Source: Leifsonia sp. 466MF (lineage in GTDB: Bacteria; Actinomycetota; Actinomycetes; Actinomycetales; Microbacteriaceae). Taken from it: a DNA stretch of 64,000 nt. The notes below the pieces were generated by a model. The model saw nothing but the letters and a program-made list of their open reading frames with translations. It searched no databases and was not told the DNA's origin. A program made the translations under genes and the position numbers. Shown here piece after piece: positions 33,734-43,858 of this stretch (its first letter is position 1; the number at the start of each line of letters is the position of its first letter). Where the stretch lies: contig NZ_LT629696.1 in the NCBI RefSeq assembly GCF_900100265.1, forward strand, positions 4,030,001-4,094,000, read 5' to 3'.

Positions 33734-33862
33734 GCGCTGGGCCTTCCTCTGGACAGCTCCCCCATCTAGCAGCGCGGTTCCCGGGCGGGGTAAGCCCTTG
33801 ACCCGGCCGAATCCGCCCGCGAAAGTCTGCGCCGAGTGCTGGTCCGGTGTCATGATTCGGTC

Positions 33863-34228
33863 GTGGTGGACGAATTGATCGATGTGGAGTTGTCCGATCG
33901 GGAGCGCACCCTCCTGGTACGTGGGCTCGGGGAGTGGGGCGGTCCTGCCCGAAGCGGCGAGCCGATGGCCGTGGCCCTCGGATTCGAGAGTGCCGAGTCT
34001 CTGCGCCGCGAAGGGCGTCGGCTCGCCGAGGCGATAGCGGGTCGGATCCCCCTCACTCGCCTGGACTGGACCCGCGCGCTGTTGGCGACCGAGGTCGTCT
34101 TCGCAAGCGATGTCGTCGGGTCGGGCGTCGACTGGGCGACGACAACAGGACTCACGGATGTCGACACGATCCAGACGTTGAGACTCATCCAGCGGACGTT
34201 GGCCGGGGTGGTGATCCGACCGCGATGA
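33863..34228 (+). CDS. Small protein of unknown function
   Basis: A 121-residue acidic protein from GTG 33863 (VVDELIDVELSDRERTLLVRGLGEWGGPARSGEPMAVALGF). Helical content is high, with LRREGRRLAEAIAGRIPLTRLDWTRALLATEVVF in the centre and a C-terminal TIQTLRLIQRTLAGVVIRPR. No family is recognised. It diverges from the zinc-ribbon gene and ends at a strong hairpin. Confidence 0.65.
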   Translation: MVDELIDVELSDRERTLLVRGLGEWGGPARSGEPMAVALGFESAESLRREGRRLAEAIAGRIPLTRLDWTRALLATEVVFASDVVGSGVDWATTTGLTDVDTIQTLRLIQRTLAGVVIRPR

Positions 34229-34261
34229 GGAGGCGGCCGCGTGAGGTACGCGGCCGCCTCC
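34229..34261. terminator. Bidirectional terminator
   Basis: A perfect 14-bp stem (GGAGGCGGCCGCGT at 34229-34242 with ACGCGGCCGCCTCC at 34248-34261) and a 5-base loop lie between the convergent genes ending at 34228 and 34268. The T tract is poor, but the stem is very stable. Confidence 0.75.
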
Positions 34262-34267
34262 CGCGGC

Positions 34268-35278
34268 TCAGGCCTCCCGGGTCTTCGGCGACCGCGTCGC
34301 GGTGTGCGACGGGTCGCGCTCGACCGCTCCGCCGAGCACCTCGTCGATGCGGGCGAGCAGTTCGGCGGGGATCGTCACGCCGGAGGCCTTGACGTTCTCG
34401 ACGACCTGCTCCGGGCGGGAGGCGCCGATGATCGCCGTGGCCACGTTGTCGTTCTGCAGCACCCAGGCGACCGCGAGCTGCGCCGGCGTGAGGTCGAGCT
34501 CCTGCGCGATCGGGGTGAGCTCCTGCACGCGGGTCAGCACGTCATCGGTCAGCCAGCGCTTGACCGCACCAGCGCCGCCCTTCTCGTCGGTGGCGCGACT
34601 GCCCTTGGGCAGCGGCGCACCCGGACGGTACTTGCCGCTCAGCACGCCCTGTGCGACGGGCGACCAGACGACCTGCGAGATGCCGAGCTCCTTGGAGGTC
34701 GGCACGACCTCCGCCTCGATGACCCGCCACAGTGCCGAGTACTCCGGCTGGTTCGAGATGAGCTGGATGTTCAGCTCCTTCGCCAGCGCGTGCCCGGCCC
34801 GCAGCTGCTCGGCCGTCCACTCGCTGACACCGATGTAGAGCGCCTTGCCCGCGCGGACGACGTCGGCGAACGCCTGCATCGTCTCCTCGAGCGGTGTCTC
34901 GACGTCGTAGCGGTGAGCCTGGTAGAGGTCCACGTAATCCGTCTGGAGGCGCTGCAGAGACCCGTCGATCGACTCGAGGATGTGCTTGCGCGAGAGCCCG
35001 ACGTCGTTGTGGCCCTTCGGGCCGGTCGGGCCGAACACCTTGGTGAAGATCTCCAGCGACTGGCGGCGCTCGCCCTTGAGGGCCTCGCCGAGGACGGTCT
35101 CGGCCATCGTGTTGGCGTAGACGTCGGCCGTGTCGAAGGTCGAGATGCCGGAGTCGAGGGCGGCGCGCACGCAGGCGGCGGCCGTGTCGTTCTCCACCTG
35201 CGAGCCGTGGGTCAACCAGTTTCCGTAGGTGATCTCGGAGATCTTGAAGCCGGAGTTTCCCAGGTATCTGAACTGCAC
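34268..35278 (-). CDS. Aldo/keto reductase (Kv-beta-like group)
   Basis: A 336-residue (beta/alpha)8-barrel NADPH oxidoreductase: MQFRYLGNSGFKISEITYGNW at the start, FDTADVYANTMAE (Asp and Tyr), EIFTKVFGPTG (Lys) and DLYQAHRYD (His) form the tetrad. VVWSPVAQGVLSGKY and ATAIIGASRPEQVVEN bind the cofactor. The sequence is of the YghZ/Kv-channel-beta type, which reduces small aldehydes such as methylglyoxal. Monocistronic; substrate uncertain. Confidence 0.92.
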   Translation of the reverse strand: MQFRYLGNSGFKISEITYGNWLTHGSQVENDTAAACVRAALDSGISTFDTADVYANTMAETVLGEALKGERRQSLEIFTKVFGPTGPKGHNDVGLSRKHILESIDGSLQRLQTDYVDLYQAHRYDVETPLEETMQAFADVVRAGKALYIGVSEWTAEQLRAGHALAKELNIQLISNQPEYSALWRVIEAEVVPTSKELGISQVVWSPVAQGVLSGKYRPGAPLPKGSRATDEKGGAGAVKRWLTDDVLTRVQELTPIAQELDLTPAQLAVAWVLQNDNVATAIIGASRPEQVVENVKASGVTIPAELLARIDEVLGGAVERDPSHTATRSPKTREA

Positions 35279-35403
35279 TGTCGTTCCTTTCGCACCGCTG
35301 AAGCGTGGTCATCGCGATGCTAGGCCGCATCCGTTCTGCGAATCCAACAGGAGAATCTTCTCGGATTGAGTCCGCCGGTCGATGAATGCCCGAGTGACGC
35401 CCG

Positions 35404-36813
35404 TCAGTGCCGCACGATCGCCCGGGCGCCCGCGTCGTGCGGGAGGCGGAACGCGCCGACCAGCGGAAGCACGAGCAGCGCCGCCGCGAGCGCGAACGCC
35501 CAGTGGTAGCCGGGTAGCGGTGACCCCGTCACACCCTCCGACACCGCCGTCGATGCGCGCACGAACACCGCAACGACCGCGAGGCCGAGCGCCACCGCGA
35601 CCTGCTGCAACGCGGACGCCAGGGTGTTCGCGTTCGTGGTCTCCTCCGGCTCGATGTCGGCGAACTGGAGCGTGTTGTACGCACTGAACCCGACCGAGCG
35701 GAACACCCCGCTCACGATCAGCAGCAGGATCAGCACGGGAACCGGGGCGTCGGGACCGATCGCCACGAAGGCGAGGAGCACCAGCATCCCGAGCCCGTTC
35801 GACCAGATGAGGATGCGGCGGAAGCCGAACCGCCGGATCAACGGCGTCGTGAAGGGCTTGATGCCGAGGTTGCCGACGAAGACGGCGATGACCATGAGCC
35901 CGGCGACGGTCGCGCTCCAGCCATAGGCGAGCTGGAACAGGAGGGTGAACAGGAACGGCGCTCCCGTGATGATCATCCGGTACACGCCGCCGCTGAGGTT
36001 GCCGGCGCGGAAGGTGGTCCGCCGCAGCACACTCCAGTCGAAGAGGGTATCCGTGCGCTGTCGAGACGCGACGATGTTCGCCCACACGACACCGGCGGAG
36101 CCGACGATCGCCACGGCGCCCACGATCTCCAGGGCGGGATCGTCGGCGCTGAGCGCTTCCGCCCCGGCGGTCAGCAGGATGAGGGCGAACGCGATCGCCA
36201 GGTACCCGCGCACATCGAACGGTGTTCCCCGCTGCGGCTCGGAGTGTGGGATGAGGCGCAGCCCGGCGACGACGGCCGCGATCCCGAGGGGCACGTTGAT
36301 GAGGAAGATCCAGCGCCAGCCGACGGTGTCGGTGAGGATGCCGCCCAGCGCGGGTGCGATCACGGGCGCGATCAGCGCGGGCCAGGTGAGGTAGGCGATC
36401 GCATCCAGGAGGTCGCGCGGTTCCGTCCCGCTCAGGACGGCCAGCCGCCCGACCGGGACCATGAGCGCGCCGCCGATCCCCTGCAGGACGCGGGCGAGCG
36501 TCAGCAAGGTCAGGGTCGGCGCGAAGGCGCAGAGCACCGACGCGACCGTGAAGACGACGATCGCGGTGAGCAGCACCGGCCGGATCCCGATACGCAGGGA
36601 GAGCCATCCGGTGGCCGGGATGCCCGCGGCGACCGCGAGCAGGTAGGCGACCATCGCGATGCTCAGCTCGGCGGGGGCGACCCCGAACTCGCGCGCCATC
36701 GTGGGCGCGGCCGTCTGGATGATCGTGCCGTCCAGGTTCTCCATGAAGAACGTGGCGGCGACGAGGAGTGCGAGTCCGCGATGGAAGGAGGCCGACGGTC
36801 TGGTCATCGGCAC
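35404..36813 (-). CDS. MFS drug-efflux-type transporter (DHA2 family)
   Basis: A 469-residue transporter with about 13-14 helices. Helix 1 carries FMENLDGTIIQTAAPTMARE (DHA2 motif D1), and the loop RIGIRPVLL and the segment RVLQGIGGALMVPVGR (motifs A and C) follow, as in EmrB/QacA-type exporters. The proton-driven substrate range is unknown. Located between the AKR and the sugar locus, transcribed alone. Confidence 0.9.
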   Translation of the reverse strand: MPMTRPSASFHRGLALLVAATFFMENLDGTIIQTAAPTMAREFGVAPAELSIAMVAYLLAVAAGIPATGWLSLRIGIRPVLLTAIVVFTVASVLCAFAPTLTLLTLARVLQGIGGALMVPVGRLAVLSGTEPRDLLDAIAYLTWPALIAPVIAPALGGILTDTVGWRWIFLINVPLGIAAVVAGLRLIPHSEPQRGTPFDVRGYLAIAFALILLTAGAEALSADDPALEIVGAVAIVGSAGVVWANIVASRQRTDTLFDWSVLRRTTFRAGNLSGGVYRMIITGAPFLFTLLFQLAYGWSATVAGLMVIAVFVGNLGIKPFTTPLIRRFGFRRILIWSNGLGMLVLLAFVAIGPDAPVPVLILLLIVSGVFRSVGFSAYNTLQFADIEPEETTNANTLASALQQVAVALGLAVVAVFVRASTAVSEGVTGSPLPGYHWAFALAAALLVLPLVGAFRLPHDAGARAIVRH

Positions 36814-36838
36814 TCATCCTCGCAGCACCGGGCGCCCG

Positions 36839-38794
36839 CTACACGACGCGGTCGTTTCCGCCGTCGACCGAGAGGTGGGCTCCGGTCGTCGCCGTGAGTC
36901 CGGCGACGAACGCGAGCACCGCCTCCGCGACGGTCGCGCTCGTGACCTCGACGCCGAGGAGGTTGCGGGTGCGGTACTCGTCGACGGTCAGGCCGTAGCG
37001 GGCCGCGCGGTCGGCGAGCAGCTCCGGTGTCCAGATCGCGGTGTCGAAGACGCCGTCGGGCTCGACCTGGTTGACGCGGATGCCGTCGGCAGCCCACTCG
37101 AGCGCGGCGACGCGCGCAAGCTGCGCGGCGGCCGCCTTGCTCGCCGAATAGGCGGCGGCACCGGGTCCGGGTGCTGCGACGTTCTTCGTGGAGACCAGCA
37201 CGACGCGGCCGCCGCGGGGGGCGAGGGCGAGGAGGGGATGCGCGGCGCGCAGAGCGCGGGCGACGGCCGTCGTGTTGACCCGCAGCGAGCGCTCCCAGAC
37301 GTCGTCGCCGAACTCCGAGAGGGGTTCGGCCGACGGGAAGATGCCGGCAGCGACGACTACGATGTCCAGTCCTCCGAACTCGCGCGCGGCCGACTCGATG
37401 GCGCGGTCGATCACCGTGGCGTCCGAAACGTCGCCGACGACGCCCCGCCACGCGGGTCCCGCGAAGGCGTCGACGACGCCCGGGCTGAGGTCCACACCGA
37501 CTACGGAGGCGCCCTGGGCGAGCAGCGCGGCAGCGGTGGCCTTGCCGATCCCGGAAGCCGCGCCGGTCACCAGGGCGACCTCGCCGTCCAGCGGTCGGCC
37601 GGAGGCGCCGGAACGCAGGCGTGCCTGCTCCAGCTCCCAGTACTCGATGTCGAAGGTGTGCGCCTCGTCGAGAGAGCGGTAGCCGCCCTGGCGGTCGGCC
37701 GCCTCGACGATGTCCATGGTGTGCAGGGCGATGTCGTGGACGGCGTCGGCCGCGGCCCGCGACGTGCCGGCGGTCAGCAGGCCGAGTTCGTGGTCAAGGA
37801 TGACGCGGGGAGCCGGATCGATCGGCTCCAGACCGCCGGGCACGCGGTCCCGGTGCGCGTCGACGTACGCGCGGTACGCGGAGGCGTAGCGGTCGACATC
37901 CCGGCCGATGAGCGGCACGCGCTTGGTGCGGATCACGTGCTCGGGCGTCGCCGTGCCGCGGCCGGTCACCTCCGCGACGTCCGGACGCTGCGCGTAGCGG
38001 CGCGCCCGCGAGGACGCGGACTGGCGCACGACCAGAGCGCGGCCGGCCGTGCGCGACACGTCGCGGCGCAGCTCCGCCAGCTCACGAGCCGATCCCGTGC
38101 GTTCCGCAGCGGGCCCTTCGTCTCCCCATGCGGGGTCGCCGAACGAGGTGGACGCGCGGTCCACCAGCTCGCGGTGCCGCCGGAGCGCCTCGTCGGGATC
38201 ATCGGCGAAGGTGAACAGCCCGTGGTTGGCGAGGACGAGAGCATCCACTCCGTCCAGGGGAGCCTCGGCGACCGCGCGCGCCAGCGGGAACCCGGGCATC
38301 ACATAGGGGATCACGTGGACGCCGTCGCCCAGCACCTCCGCCGCGTGGCGGACGCCGTCGGGCTGGTCGGTGAGCGCGACGATCGCGTCGGCGTGCGAGT
38401 GCAGCACGACGCGGGCCGGGAGGTGGGCGTGAAGCAGGGCCTCGATGGATGCGGTCGGAGCCGACGCGTCGAGGGATGCCTGCCGGACCTCGTTGACCAT
38501 CCGGCTGTCGCTCAGCTCGTCGAGGGCGAGCAGGCGCAGCAGCCGCTCCCGCCGCAGCGGCGCGAATCCCGCCGGTTGGATGCTGCCGAGGTCCCAGCCG
38601 CTGCCCTTCACGAGCACGAGCTCCACGTCGTCACCCGTGATGTCGCGGCCGACGGCCTTGATCGAGGTGTTCCCGCCACCGTGAAGCACGAGGGTCGGGT
38701 CGGCGCCGAGCGCTCGGGAGACGCGCGTGATATCGGCGAGAGCGGCATCCACATCGGTGCCCAGACCGGCGGATCCATGCAGAGGAAGCGTCAT
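36839..38794 (-). CDS. Bifunctional class II aldolase / short-chain dehydrogenase
   Basis: A 651-residue fusion. The N-terminal half is a class II aldolase/adducin domain: LVLHGGGNTSIK, VVLHSHADAIVAL (two zinc His) and LVLANHGLFTFADD. The C-terminal half (about residues 415-651) is a classical SDR: ALVTGAASGIGKATAAALL, VVAAGIFPSAEP, and STKNVAAPGPGAAAYSASKAA with the catalytic Tyr and Lys. Such RhaD/RhaE-type proteins cleave a ketose-1-phosphate and oxidise the aldehyde, for example lactaldehyde. It overlaps the kinase gene by 4 bp. Confidence 0.9.
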   Translation of the reverse strand: MTLPLHGSAGLGTDVDAALADITRVSRALGADPTLVLHGGGNTSIKAVGRDITGDDVELVLVKGSGWDLGSIQPAGFAPLRRERLLRLLALDELSDSRMVNEVRQASLDASAPTASIEALLHAHLPARVVLHSHADAIVALTDQPDGVRHAAEVLGDGVHVIPYVMPGFPLARAVAEAPLDGVDALVLANHGLFTFADDPDEALRRHRELVDRASTSFGDPAWGDEGPAAERTGSARELAELRRDVSRTAGRALVVRQSASSRARRYAQRPDVAEVTGRGTATPEHVIRTKRVPLIGRDVDRYASAYRAYVDAHRDRVPGGLEPIDPAPRVILDHELGLLTAGTSRAAADAVHDIALHTMDIVEAADRQGGYRSLDEAHTFDIEYWELEQARLRSGASGRPLDGEVALVTGAASGIGKATAAALLAQGASVVGVDLSPGVVDAFAGPAWRGVVGDVSDATVIDRAIESAAREFGGLDIVVVAAGIFPSAEPLSEFGDDVWERSLRVNTTAVARALRAAHPLLALAPRGGRVVLVSTKNVAAPGPGAAAYSASKAAAAQLARVAALEWAADGIRVNQVEPDGVFDTAIWTPELLADRAARYGLTVDEYRTRNLLGVEVTSATVAEAVLAFVAGLTATTGAHLSVDGGNDRVV

Positions 38795-40284
38795 CGGGCC
38801 ACCTCCGTCCAGACGTCGCCCATCACGGCGAGCGTGCGGTCGAAGCGCTCGGCCTGCACGCGGTAGAGGTCGCGGTCCTCGCCGGGTGAGACCACGAGCG
38901 CCGGGTCCGGGTCGACGCGCCAGCACGCGGTGTCGACGCCGACCCCCGCCGCGGCGAGGGAGGCGACGCCGCGCGCGCCCAGCTCTGTGCCGAGCTGGCG
39001 GCGCACCGGGTGATCGATGATGTCGGCGAACATCTGCGCCCAGAACGGGTTCTTCGCGCCGCCGCCGGCGAGTGTCCACGGTTCGGACGAGACGGTCGCG
39101 CCGCTGACCCGCACCTTGTCGAGCTGGACGCGATGGTACTGGGTGATGCCTTCCGCGACGGCGCGGGCGATCTCACGGTAACCGTGCTTGTCCTTCACGC
39201 CGAGCAGCGTGCCGGAGGCGCCGAGATGCTCGGGAGCGCCGTGCACGAACGGCAGGAAGAGCAGTCCCTCCGCTCCGGCCGGAACCGTCGAGGCGGCGTG
39301 CAGCAGATCGCGCGGGCTCACCGCATCCACGGCGACGGAGGACATGAGCGACGAGAACCACTCGACGCTCGCGGCCGAGGTGGGGGCCACCTCCTGCGCG
39401 AGCATGTAGCGCGGGTCGGGGAGGAGGGCGTTGAGGGTCACGCGCGGCGGCTCGGAGTCGGCGGGAACGACGACCGAGTTGATCGCCCAGGTGCCCACGA
39501 TCACCGTGACGTCGCCGGGCGCGGTCGATCCGGCGCCGATCGGGCTGGCGATGCAGTCCATGCACCCGGCGACGACAGGGGTGCCCTCGGGCAGTCCGGT
39601 GAGGGATGCGGCCGGGCCGGTGACGCGCCCGACGACCTCGTCGGAACGGGACAGCGGAGGTAGCAGGGACATCAGCTCGCTCGGGAGGCCGAGCAGGCCG
39701 AACACCCCCGGCTCGTACGTCCGCTCGGCGAGGTCGACCAGACCGCAGGCGGAGGCGTCCGAGAAGTCGGCGCTCGCCGTCGCAGTGAGGCAGGCGACGA
39801 TCCAGTCCTTGCAGCTGAGCGCCCAGCGGGCGCGGTCGAGCGTCTCCGGCTCGTTCTCCTGCAGCCAGCGCAGCAGCACGGCGGGCTGCCCGGCCCATGG
39901 GACGGAACCGGTGACGCCGCGCACCCGCTCGACTTCCGCCGGGTCCAGCGACGCGACGATGCGCTCACTGCGGCTGTCGGTGGAGGCGAAGGCCGGGCGG
40001 ACGGGACGCAACGCGTCGTCCACGAGGTACAGCCCGTTGCCGTGCCCGGTCGCGCCGATGCCGCGGACGGTCCAGCCCTCGGCGGTCAGCCAGGCGGTCA
40101 GCTCCGTGAGCACACCGGCGACGACCTCCCACAGGGCCGTCATGTCGATCTCCTGCCGGTCGGCGGCGACCGCGACGCGCGGGTTCGCCGCCGAGACCGT
40201 GCGCAGTTCGCGCCCGCTCTCGTCGAAGGCGGCGGCCTTGGCGGCGGTGAGGCCGACGTCGATCCCGATCAGGCAGTGCTTCAT
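38791..40284 (-). CDS. FGGY-family carbohydrate kinase
   Basis: A 497-residue sugar kinase: LIGIDVGLTAAKAAAFD (ATP phosphate loop), GATGHGNGLYLVDD (sugar site), VAGCMDCIASPIGAGS (with the catalytic Asp) and LAGGGAKNPFWAQMFADI (adenosine site). GHGNGLYLVDD resembles L-xylulose and erythritol kinases more than glycerol kinase. It is not LsrK-like, although an LsrF-like gene is nearby. It phosphorylates the imported polyol or ketose; overlaps of 4 bp with both neighbours put it in the core operon. Confidence 0.88.
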   Translation of the reverse strand: MKHCLIGIDVGLTAAKAAAFDESGRELRTVSAANPRVAVAADRQEIDMTALWEVVAGVLTELTAWLTAEGWTVRGIGATGHGNGLYLVDDALRPVRPAFASTDSRSERIVASLDPAEVERVRGVTGSVPWAGQPAVLLRWLQENEPETLDRARWALSCKDWIVACLTATASADFSDASACGLVDLAERTYEPGVFGLLGLPSELMSLLPPLSRSDEVVGRVTGPAASLTGLPEGTPVVAGCMDCIASPIGAGSTAPGDVTVIVGTWAINSVVVPADSEPPRVTLNALLPDPRYMLAQEVAPTSAASVEWFSSLMSSVAVDAVSPRDLLHAASTVPAGAEGLLFLPFVHGAPEHLGASGTLLGVKDKHGYREIARAVAEGITQYHRVQLDKVRVSGATVSSEPWTLAGGGAKNPFWAQMFADIIDHPVRRQLGTELGARGVASLAAAGVGVDTACWRVDPDPALVVSPGEDRDLYRVQAERFDRTLAVMGDVWTEVAR

Positions 40285-41945
40285 TCCGTGCTTCCTCGCA
40301 TGGTTCCGGCCTCGCGCTCAGCGGTCAGGGCGCGCGGTTTGAAGCGTCGCATCGCCGCGCGGTAGTGGTCAAGTTCGCTCTCGGCCCGCTCTTCGCTCCA
40401 GCCGGCGTGGGCGACGAGCACGGCGGCGATGGCGGGAGCGGCGGCCAGGCCGACATCCCGGTTGAGGGCGACGGCCATGCGCCGGACGACGACGTCCTCG
40501 AGGGTGAGGGCGCCCTCCTCGTGCACCGCATGCACGGCCTCGGCGGCGATGGCGCCGGTGTCCGGGTCGACGATCTCGGCCAGTGCCGGCGTCTCGACCG
40601 CCAGGCGCTCGATGTCGGCCGCGACGGTGCCGTAGGTCTCCACCAGGCGCTGGGCGGTCCGCGCGGGCAGGGTGCTCCGCCGGAGGTAGTCCGCCCGGAA
40701 CTCCTGCCAGTCGCCGTCCGGGGCGCCAGGGAGCCGTGCATCCCGTGTCGGGGAGGGCCCCGGCCGCCGTCCGAGCTCCCGCTCCAGCCTCCGGACCACG
40801 AGCTCGCCGAGCGCGCGGTGCGTGGTGAGCTTGCCTCCGATGATGGTCACGAGGCCCACGTCGGCGCCGGTGTGCACGACGATCTCGTGGTCGCGGCTCA
40901 CCTTCGACGGGTCGTCCAGCTCGCCGACGTACGGGAGCGGCCGGACGCCGGAGTACGACCACAGCACGTCCTCCGGGGTGAGCCCGGCCCGCGGGATGAG
41001 GTCGTTGACGGCGCCGAGGAGGTACGCGGTCTCGTCGTCGTCCATGGCGATGTCGTCGATCGAACCGTCGTACGGGAGGTCCGTCGTGCCGATCATGTAC
41101 TTGTCCTCCCACGGCAGCACGAACATCGGCCGGGCGTCGTCAGGCGACTCGAAGAAGATGCAGGTCTCGGGCGCGCCGGGGAAGGTATCCACGATCAGGT
41201 GGCTGCCCTTGGTCGGGCCGATCCGCCGGTCGTGGGCCCCGGCGAGGTCGAGCACCCGGTCGACCCAGGGACCCGCGGCGTTGATGGTGACCCGGGCGGG
41301 CACCGTCCGGGTCTCGCCGGTCTCGCGGTCGCGGTACCGGAGGCCGGTGATCCGGCCGCCGGTCCGCACCAGCGACTCCACGCGGGAGTGGGTGGACACG
41401 ATCGCGCCGTGACGCTGCGCATCCACCGCCAGCTCGACGGCGAGGCGCTCGGTGACCGGCACGTTCGCGTCGTGGAACAGGCCGCCCCACCGCAGGCCCG
41501 CGGCCGCGAGGGCCGGCCAGTCGCGCTGCAGCCGCTTGCGGAACACGACGCGGTTGAGGGGGAGCGGCTTGCCCAGCGACAGCACGTCGTGCAGCATCAG
41601 GCCGCAGGCGAGCAGCCAGCCGGGCCGGCTCTGCTGCTTCGAGAACGGGATGAGCATCGGGTACGGGTGCACCAGGTGCGGGGCCTTCGCGAGCAGGATG
41701 TTGCGCTCGCGGATGGATTCGTAGACGAGGTTGAGCTCGAACCGCTCCAGGTACTTCAGGCCGCCGTGGATGAGGCGGGTGGAGATCGCGGAGGTCCGGG
41801 CGGCGAGGTCGTCCTGGTCGAAGAGTGCGACGGTCAGGCCCCGCGCGGCGGCCTCTCGCGCGACCGCCAGCCCGTTGATGCCAGCACCGATCACGGCGAC
41901 GTCGACGGCCGGGATCTCGGGGGTGTACGTGGTGAGCGCGGCCAT
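40281..41945 (-). CDS. FAD-dependent glycerol-3-phosphate / polyol-phosphate dehydrogenase (GlpD/EryB-like)
   Basis: A 554-residue flavoprotein: VAVIGAGINGLAVAREAAARGL (FAD binding), TSAISTRLIHGGLKYLERFELNLVYESIRERNIL (family signature), KYMIGTTDLPYDG and a C-terminal domain of the GlpD type. GlpD oxidises glycerol-3-phosphate at the membrane, and the close homologue EryB oxidises erythritol phosphate. Next to an FGGY kinase of the polyol-kinase kind, a role on a phosphorylated polyol is likely. Overlaps the kinase gene by 4 bp. Confidence 0.87.
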   Translation of the reverse strand: MAALTTYTPEIPAVDVAVIGAGINGLAVAREAAARGLTVALFDQDDLAARTSAISTRLIHGGLKYLERFELNLVYESIRERNILLAKAPHLVHPYPMLIPFSKQQSRPGWLLACGLMLHDVLSLGKPLPLNRVVFRKRLQRDWPALAAAGLRWGGLFHDANVPVTERLAVELAVDAQRHGAIVSTHSRVESLVRTGGRITGLRYRDRETGETRTVPARVTINAAGPWVDRVLDLAGAHDRRIGPTKGSHLIVDTFPGAPETCIFFESPDDARPMFVLPWEDKYMIGTTDLPYDGSIDDIAMDDDETAYLLGAVNDLIPRAGLTPEDVLWSYSGVRPLPYVGELDDPSKVSRDHEIVVHTGADVGLVTIIGGKLTTHRALGELVVRRLERELGRRPGPSPTRDARLPGAPDGDWQEFRADYLRRSTLPARTAQRLVETYGTVAADIERLAVETPALAEIVDPDTGAIAAEAVHAVHEEGALTLEDVVVRRMAVALNRDVGLAAAPAIAAVLVAHAGWSEERAESELDHYRAAMRRFKPRALTAEREAGTMRGSTE

Positions 41946-41946
41946 G

Positions 41947-42819
41947 TCAGTGGGTGAGCTGCTCGTAGAGGGCGAAGGCGTCGTCGGAGGTGAGACCGTC
42001 GTGGACGACGCCGCGGACGGCCGCGAGCATCGCCGCAGGGTGCTCGGACTGGAAGACGTTGCGGCCCATGTCGACGCCGGCCGCGCCCTCCTGGATCGCG
42101 CGGTACGCGATGCGGAGCGCCTCCTTCTCCTCGACCTTCTTGCCGCCGGCGATGACGATCGGCACCGGGCAGGCGCTGGTGACGGTCTCGAACCCCTCCT
42201 CGACGTAGTACGTCTTCACGAAGGCGGCGCCGAGCTCGGCCGAGATGCGCGTCGCGAGGCGGAAATAGCGGGCGTCGCGCACCATGTCGCGCCCGACGGC
42301 GGTGACGGCGAGCACCGGGATGCCGGCGGCCTGTCCCTGATCGACGAGCGTGGTCAGGTTCTTGACGGACCGGCTCTCGTTCTCCGCCCCGACGAAGACC
42401 TGAACCGCGAGGGCGGCGGCGTCGAGCCGCACGGCGTCGTCGATGCTCACGGCCAGGTCCTCCTGGCTGAGGTCGCCGAGGACGCTGGGGCCTCCGCTGG
42501 CGCGCAGCACGACGCCTTTGCCGGCGTTCGACGGAACGGTGGTGCGCAGGGCGCCGCGGGTGCACATCAGCGCGTCCGCCTGGGGGATCAGCGGAACGAT
42601 GGAGCGGTCCAGCCGCTCGAGCCCGGAGGTCGGGCCCTGGAAGTAGCCGTGGTCGAAGGCGAGCATGACCGTCTTGCCGTCGGCAGGGTCGAAGACACGG
42701 GAGAGGCGTGCGCGCATCCCCCAGTCGAGTCCGGCGGCGCCCTTCAGTGCTGCGTCGCCCGTCGGGGCGACGGCTCCGGTGAAGTCGGTTCCTTCGCGGA
42801 GGTCGTCGAGGTCAGGCAT
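41947..42819 (-). CDS. LsrF-like class I aldolase/thiolase
   Basis: A 290-residue TIM-barrel protein that follows E. coli LsrF through most of its length: [70 protein letters not shown] (Schiff-base Lys) and [15 protein letters not shown]...[14 protein letters not shown]. LsrF performs the last thiolytic step in AI-2 breakdown. Here the setting is a polyol locus, so a related aldolase step is more likely than quorum-signal processing. It overlaps the permease gene by 8 bp. Confidence 0.88.
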   Translation of the reverse strand: MPDLDDLREGTDFTGAVAPTGDAALKGAAGLDWGMRARLSRVFDPADGKTVMLAFDHGYFQGPTSGLERLDRSIVPLIPQADALMCTRGALRTTVPSNAGKGVVLRASGGPSVLGDLSQEDLAVSIDDAVRLDAAALAVQVFVGAENESRSVKNLTTLVDQGQAAGIPVLAVTAVGRDMVRDARYFRLATRISAELGAAFVKTYYVEEGFETVTSACPVPIVIAGGKKVEEKEALRIAYRAIQEGAAGVDMGRNVFQSEHPAAMLAAVRGVVHDGLTSDDAFALYEQLTH

Positions 42820-43858
42820 GGGTGTTCCTTTTCTTCTTGGGGGTCATGGTCAGGGAGGCGCGGAGTCGCGCCAGGCTGGAGCGGCCGGTGCCGGTCGCGG
42901 TGGCGGAGACCACCACGACGGCGACGACGAGCACGCCCTTGAGGATGTTCTGGGCGCCGACGCTCCAGCCGACGAGGTTGAGGAGGCCCGACAGCAGCAC
43001 GAAGAACAGCGCACCGGTCCAGGCGCCGACGGGCACGGCGCGGCCGCCCGAGATGAGCGTCCCGCCGATCACGACGACCGCGACGGAGTCGAGCATGTAC
43101 GAGGTGCCGAGGACGGTGCTCGGCGAGATGAAGGCGGCGAGCAGTCCTCCGGCGAGGCCGGCGAGACCGCCGCTCACCAGGTAGGTGATGGCGGTGACCC
43201 GCCACACCCGGATGCCCGCCCGCTCTGCGGCCCGCGGGCTCTGCCCGACGGCGAGCACCGAGAGGCCGAACCGGGTGCGCGTCAGGACAAGCGCGACGAC
43301 CACCGTGATGACGGCGACGACCAGCGCGATGACCGGGATGCCCAGGATCTTCGCGTTGACGAATCCGCGCAGGACGGCGGAGGCGGAGGCGCGGTTCGCG
43401 TCGGCGAGCAGGAGCGTCGTCGACTGCACGATCAGGCTGGTCGCCAGCGTCGCGATGATCGGGGGCACCCGCAGGACCAGGATGGCGATGACGCTGATCA
43501 GCCCGGCTGCAAGCCCCGCACCGGCCCCGGCGGCGACGCCGAGCAGCGGACCGGCCGACGCGCCGACGCCGACGGAGACGTAGGACGCCATCGAGACGAC
43601 GGTGCCGACGGAGACGTCGATGTTGCCGGGGCCGAGCGTGATCACGAGCATCTGCCCGAGTGCGACCAGCACCAGGAAGGGGGCGAGTGAGAGCGCCTGG
43701 GCCAGCGGGTCGAACGGCTGCGCGGGGCGGACCGCGACGATGCACAGCCAGACCGCGAGCACGCCGATCAGCGACCAGCCCCAGGCCGGCCAGTGGAACC
43801 GGGCGCGAGGCTCGGCGACGGGCGTCGAGACGGTGGGGGTCTGCGTGGACGTGGTCAT
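42812..43858 (-). CDS. Ribose-type sugar ABC transporter permease
   Basis: A 348-residue permease of the RbsC/LsrC-D family with about 9-10 helices: [32 protein letters not shown] is the family motif at the second helix, and [18 protein letters not shown] is the cytoplasmic loop that contacts the ATPase. Its start overlaps the other permease gene by 4 bp (43855-43858), so the two permeases probably form a heterodimer. Confidence 0.9.
   Translation of the reverse strand: MTTSTQTPTVSTPVAEPRARFHWPAWGWSLIGVLAVWLCIVAVRPAQPFDPLAQALSLAPFLVLVALGQMLVITLGPGNIDVSVGTVVSMASYVSVGVGASAGPLLGVAAGAGAGLAAGLISVIAILVLRVPPIIATLATSLIVQSTTLLLADANRASASAVLRGFVNAKILGIPVIALVVAVITVVVALVLTRTRFGLSVLAVGQSPRAAERAGIRVWRVTAITYLVSGGLAGLAGGLLAAFISPSTVLGTSYMLDSVAVVVIGGTLISGGRAVPVGAWTGALFFVLLSGLLNLVGWSVGAQNILKGVLVVAVVVVSATATGTGRSSLARLRASLTMTPKKKRNTHA

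Noticed and set aside
36659..38866. A 735-residue frame antisense to the aldolase/dehydrogenase gene
   Set aside because: The opposite strand encodes an unmistakable two-domain enzyme; long antisense frames are common when third positions are G or C.
38791..42819. An AI-2 (lsr) quorum-signal operon
   Set aside because: Only the aldolase is LsrF-like; the kinase resembles polyol kinases, a GlpD-type dehydrogenase is present and LsrR and LsrG are missing.
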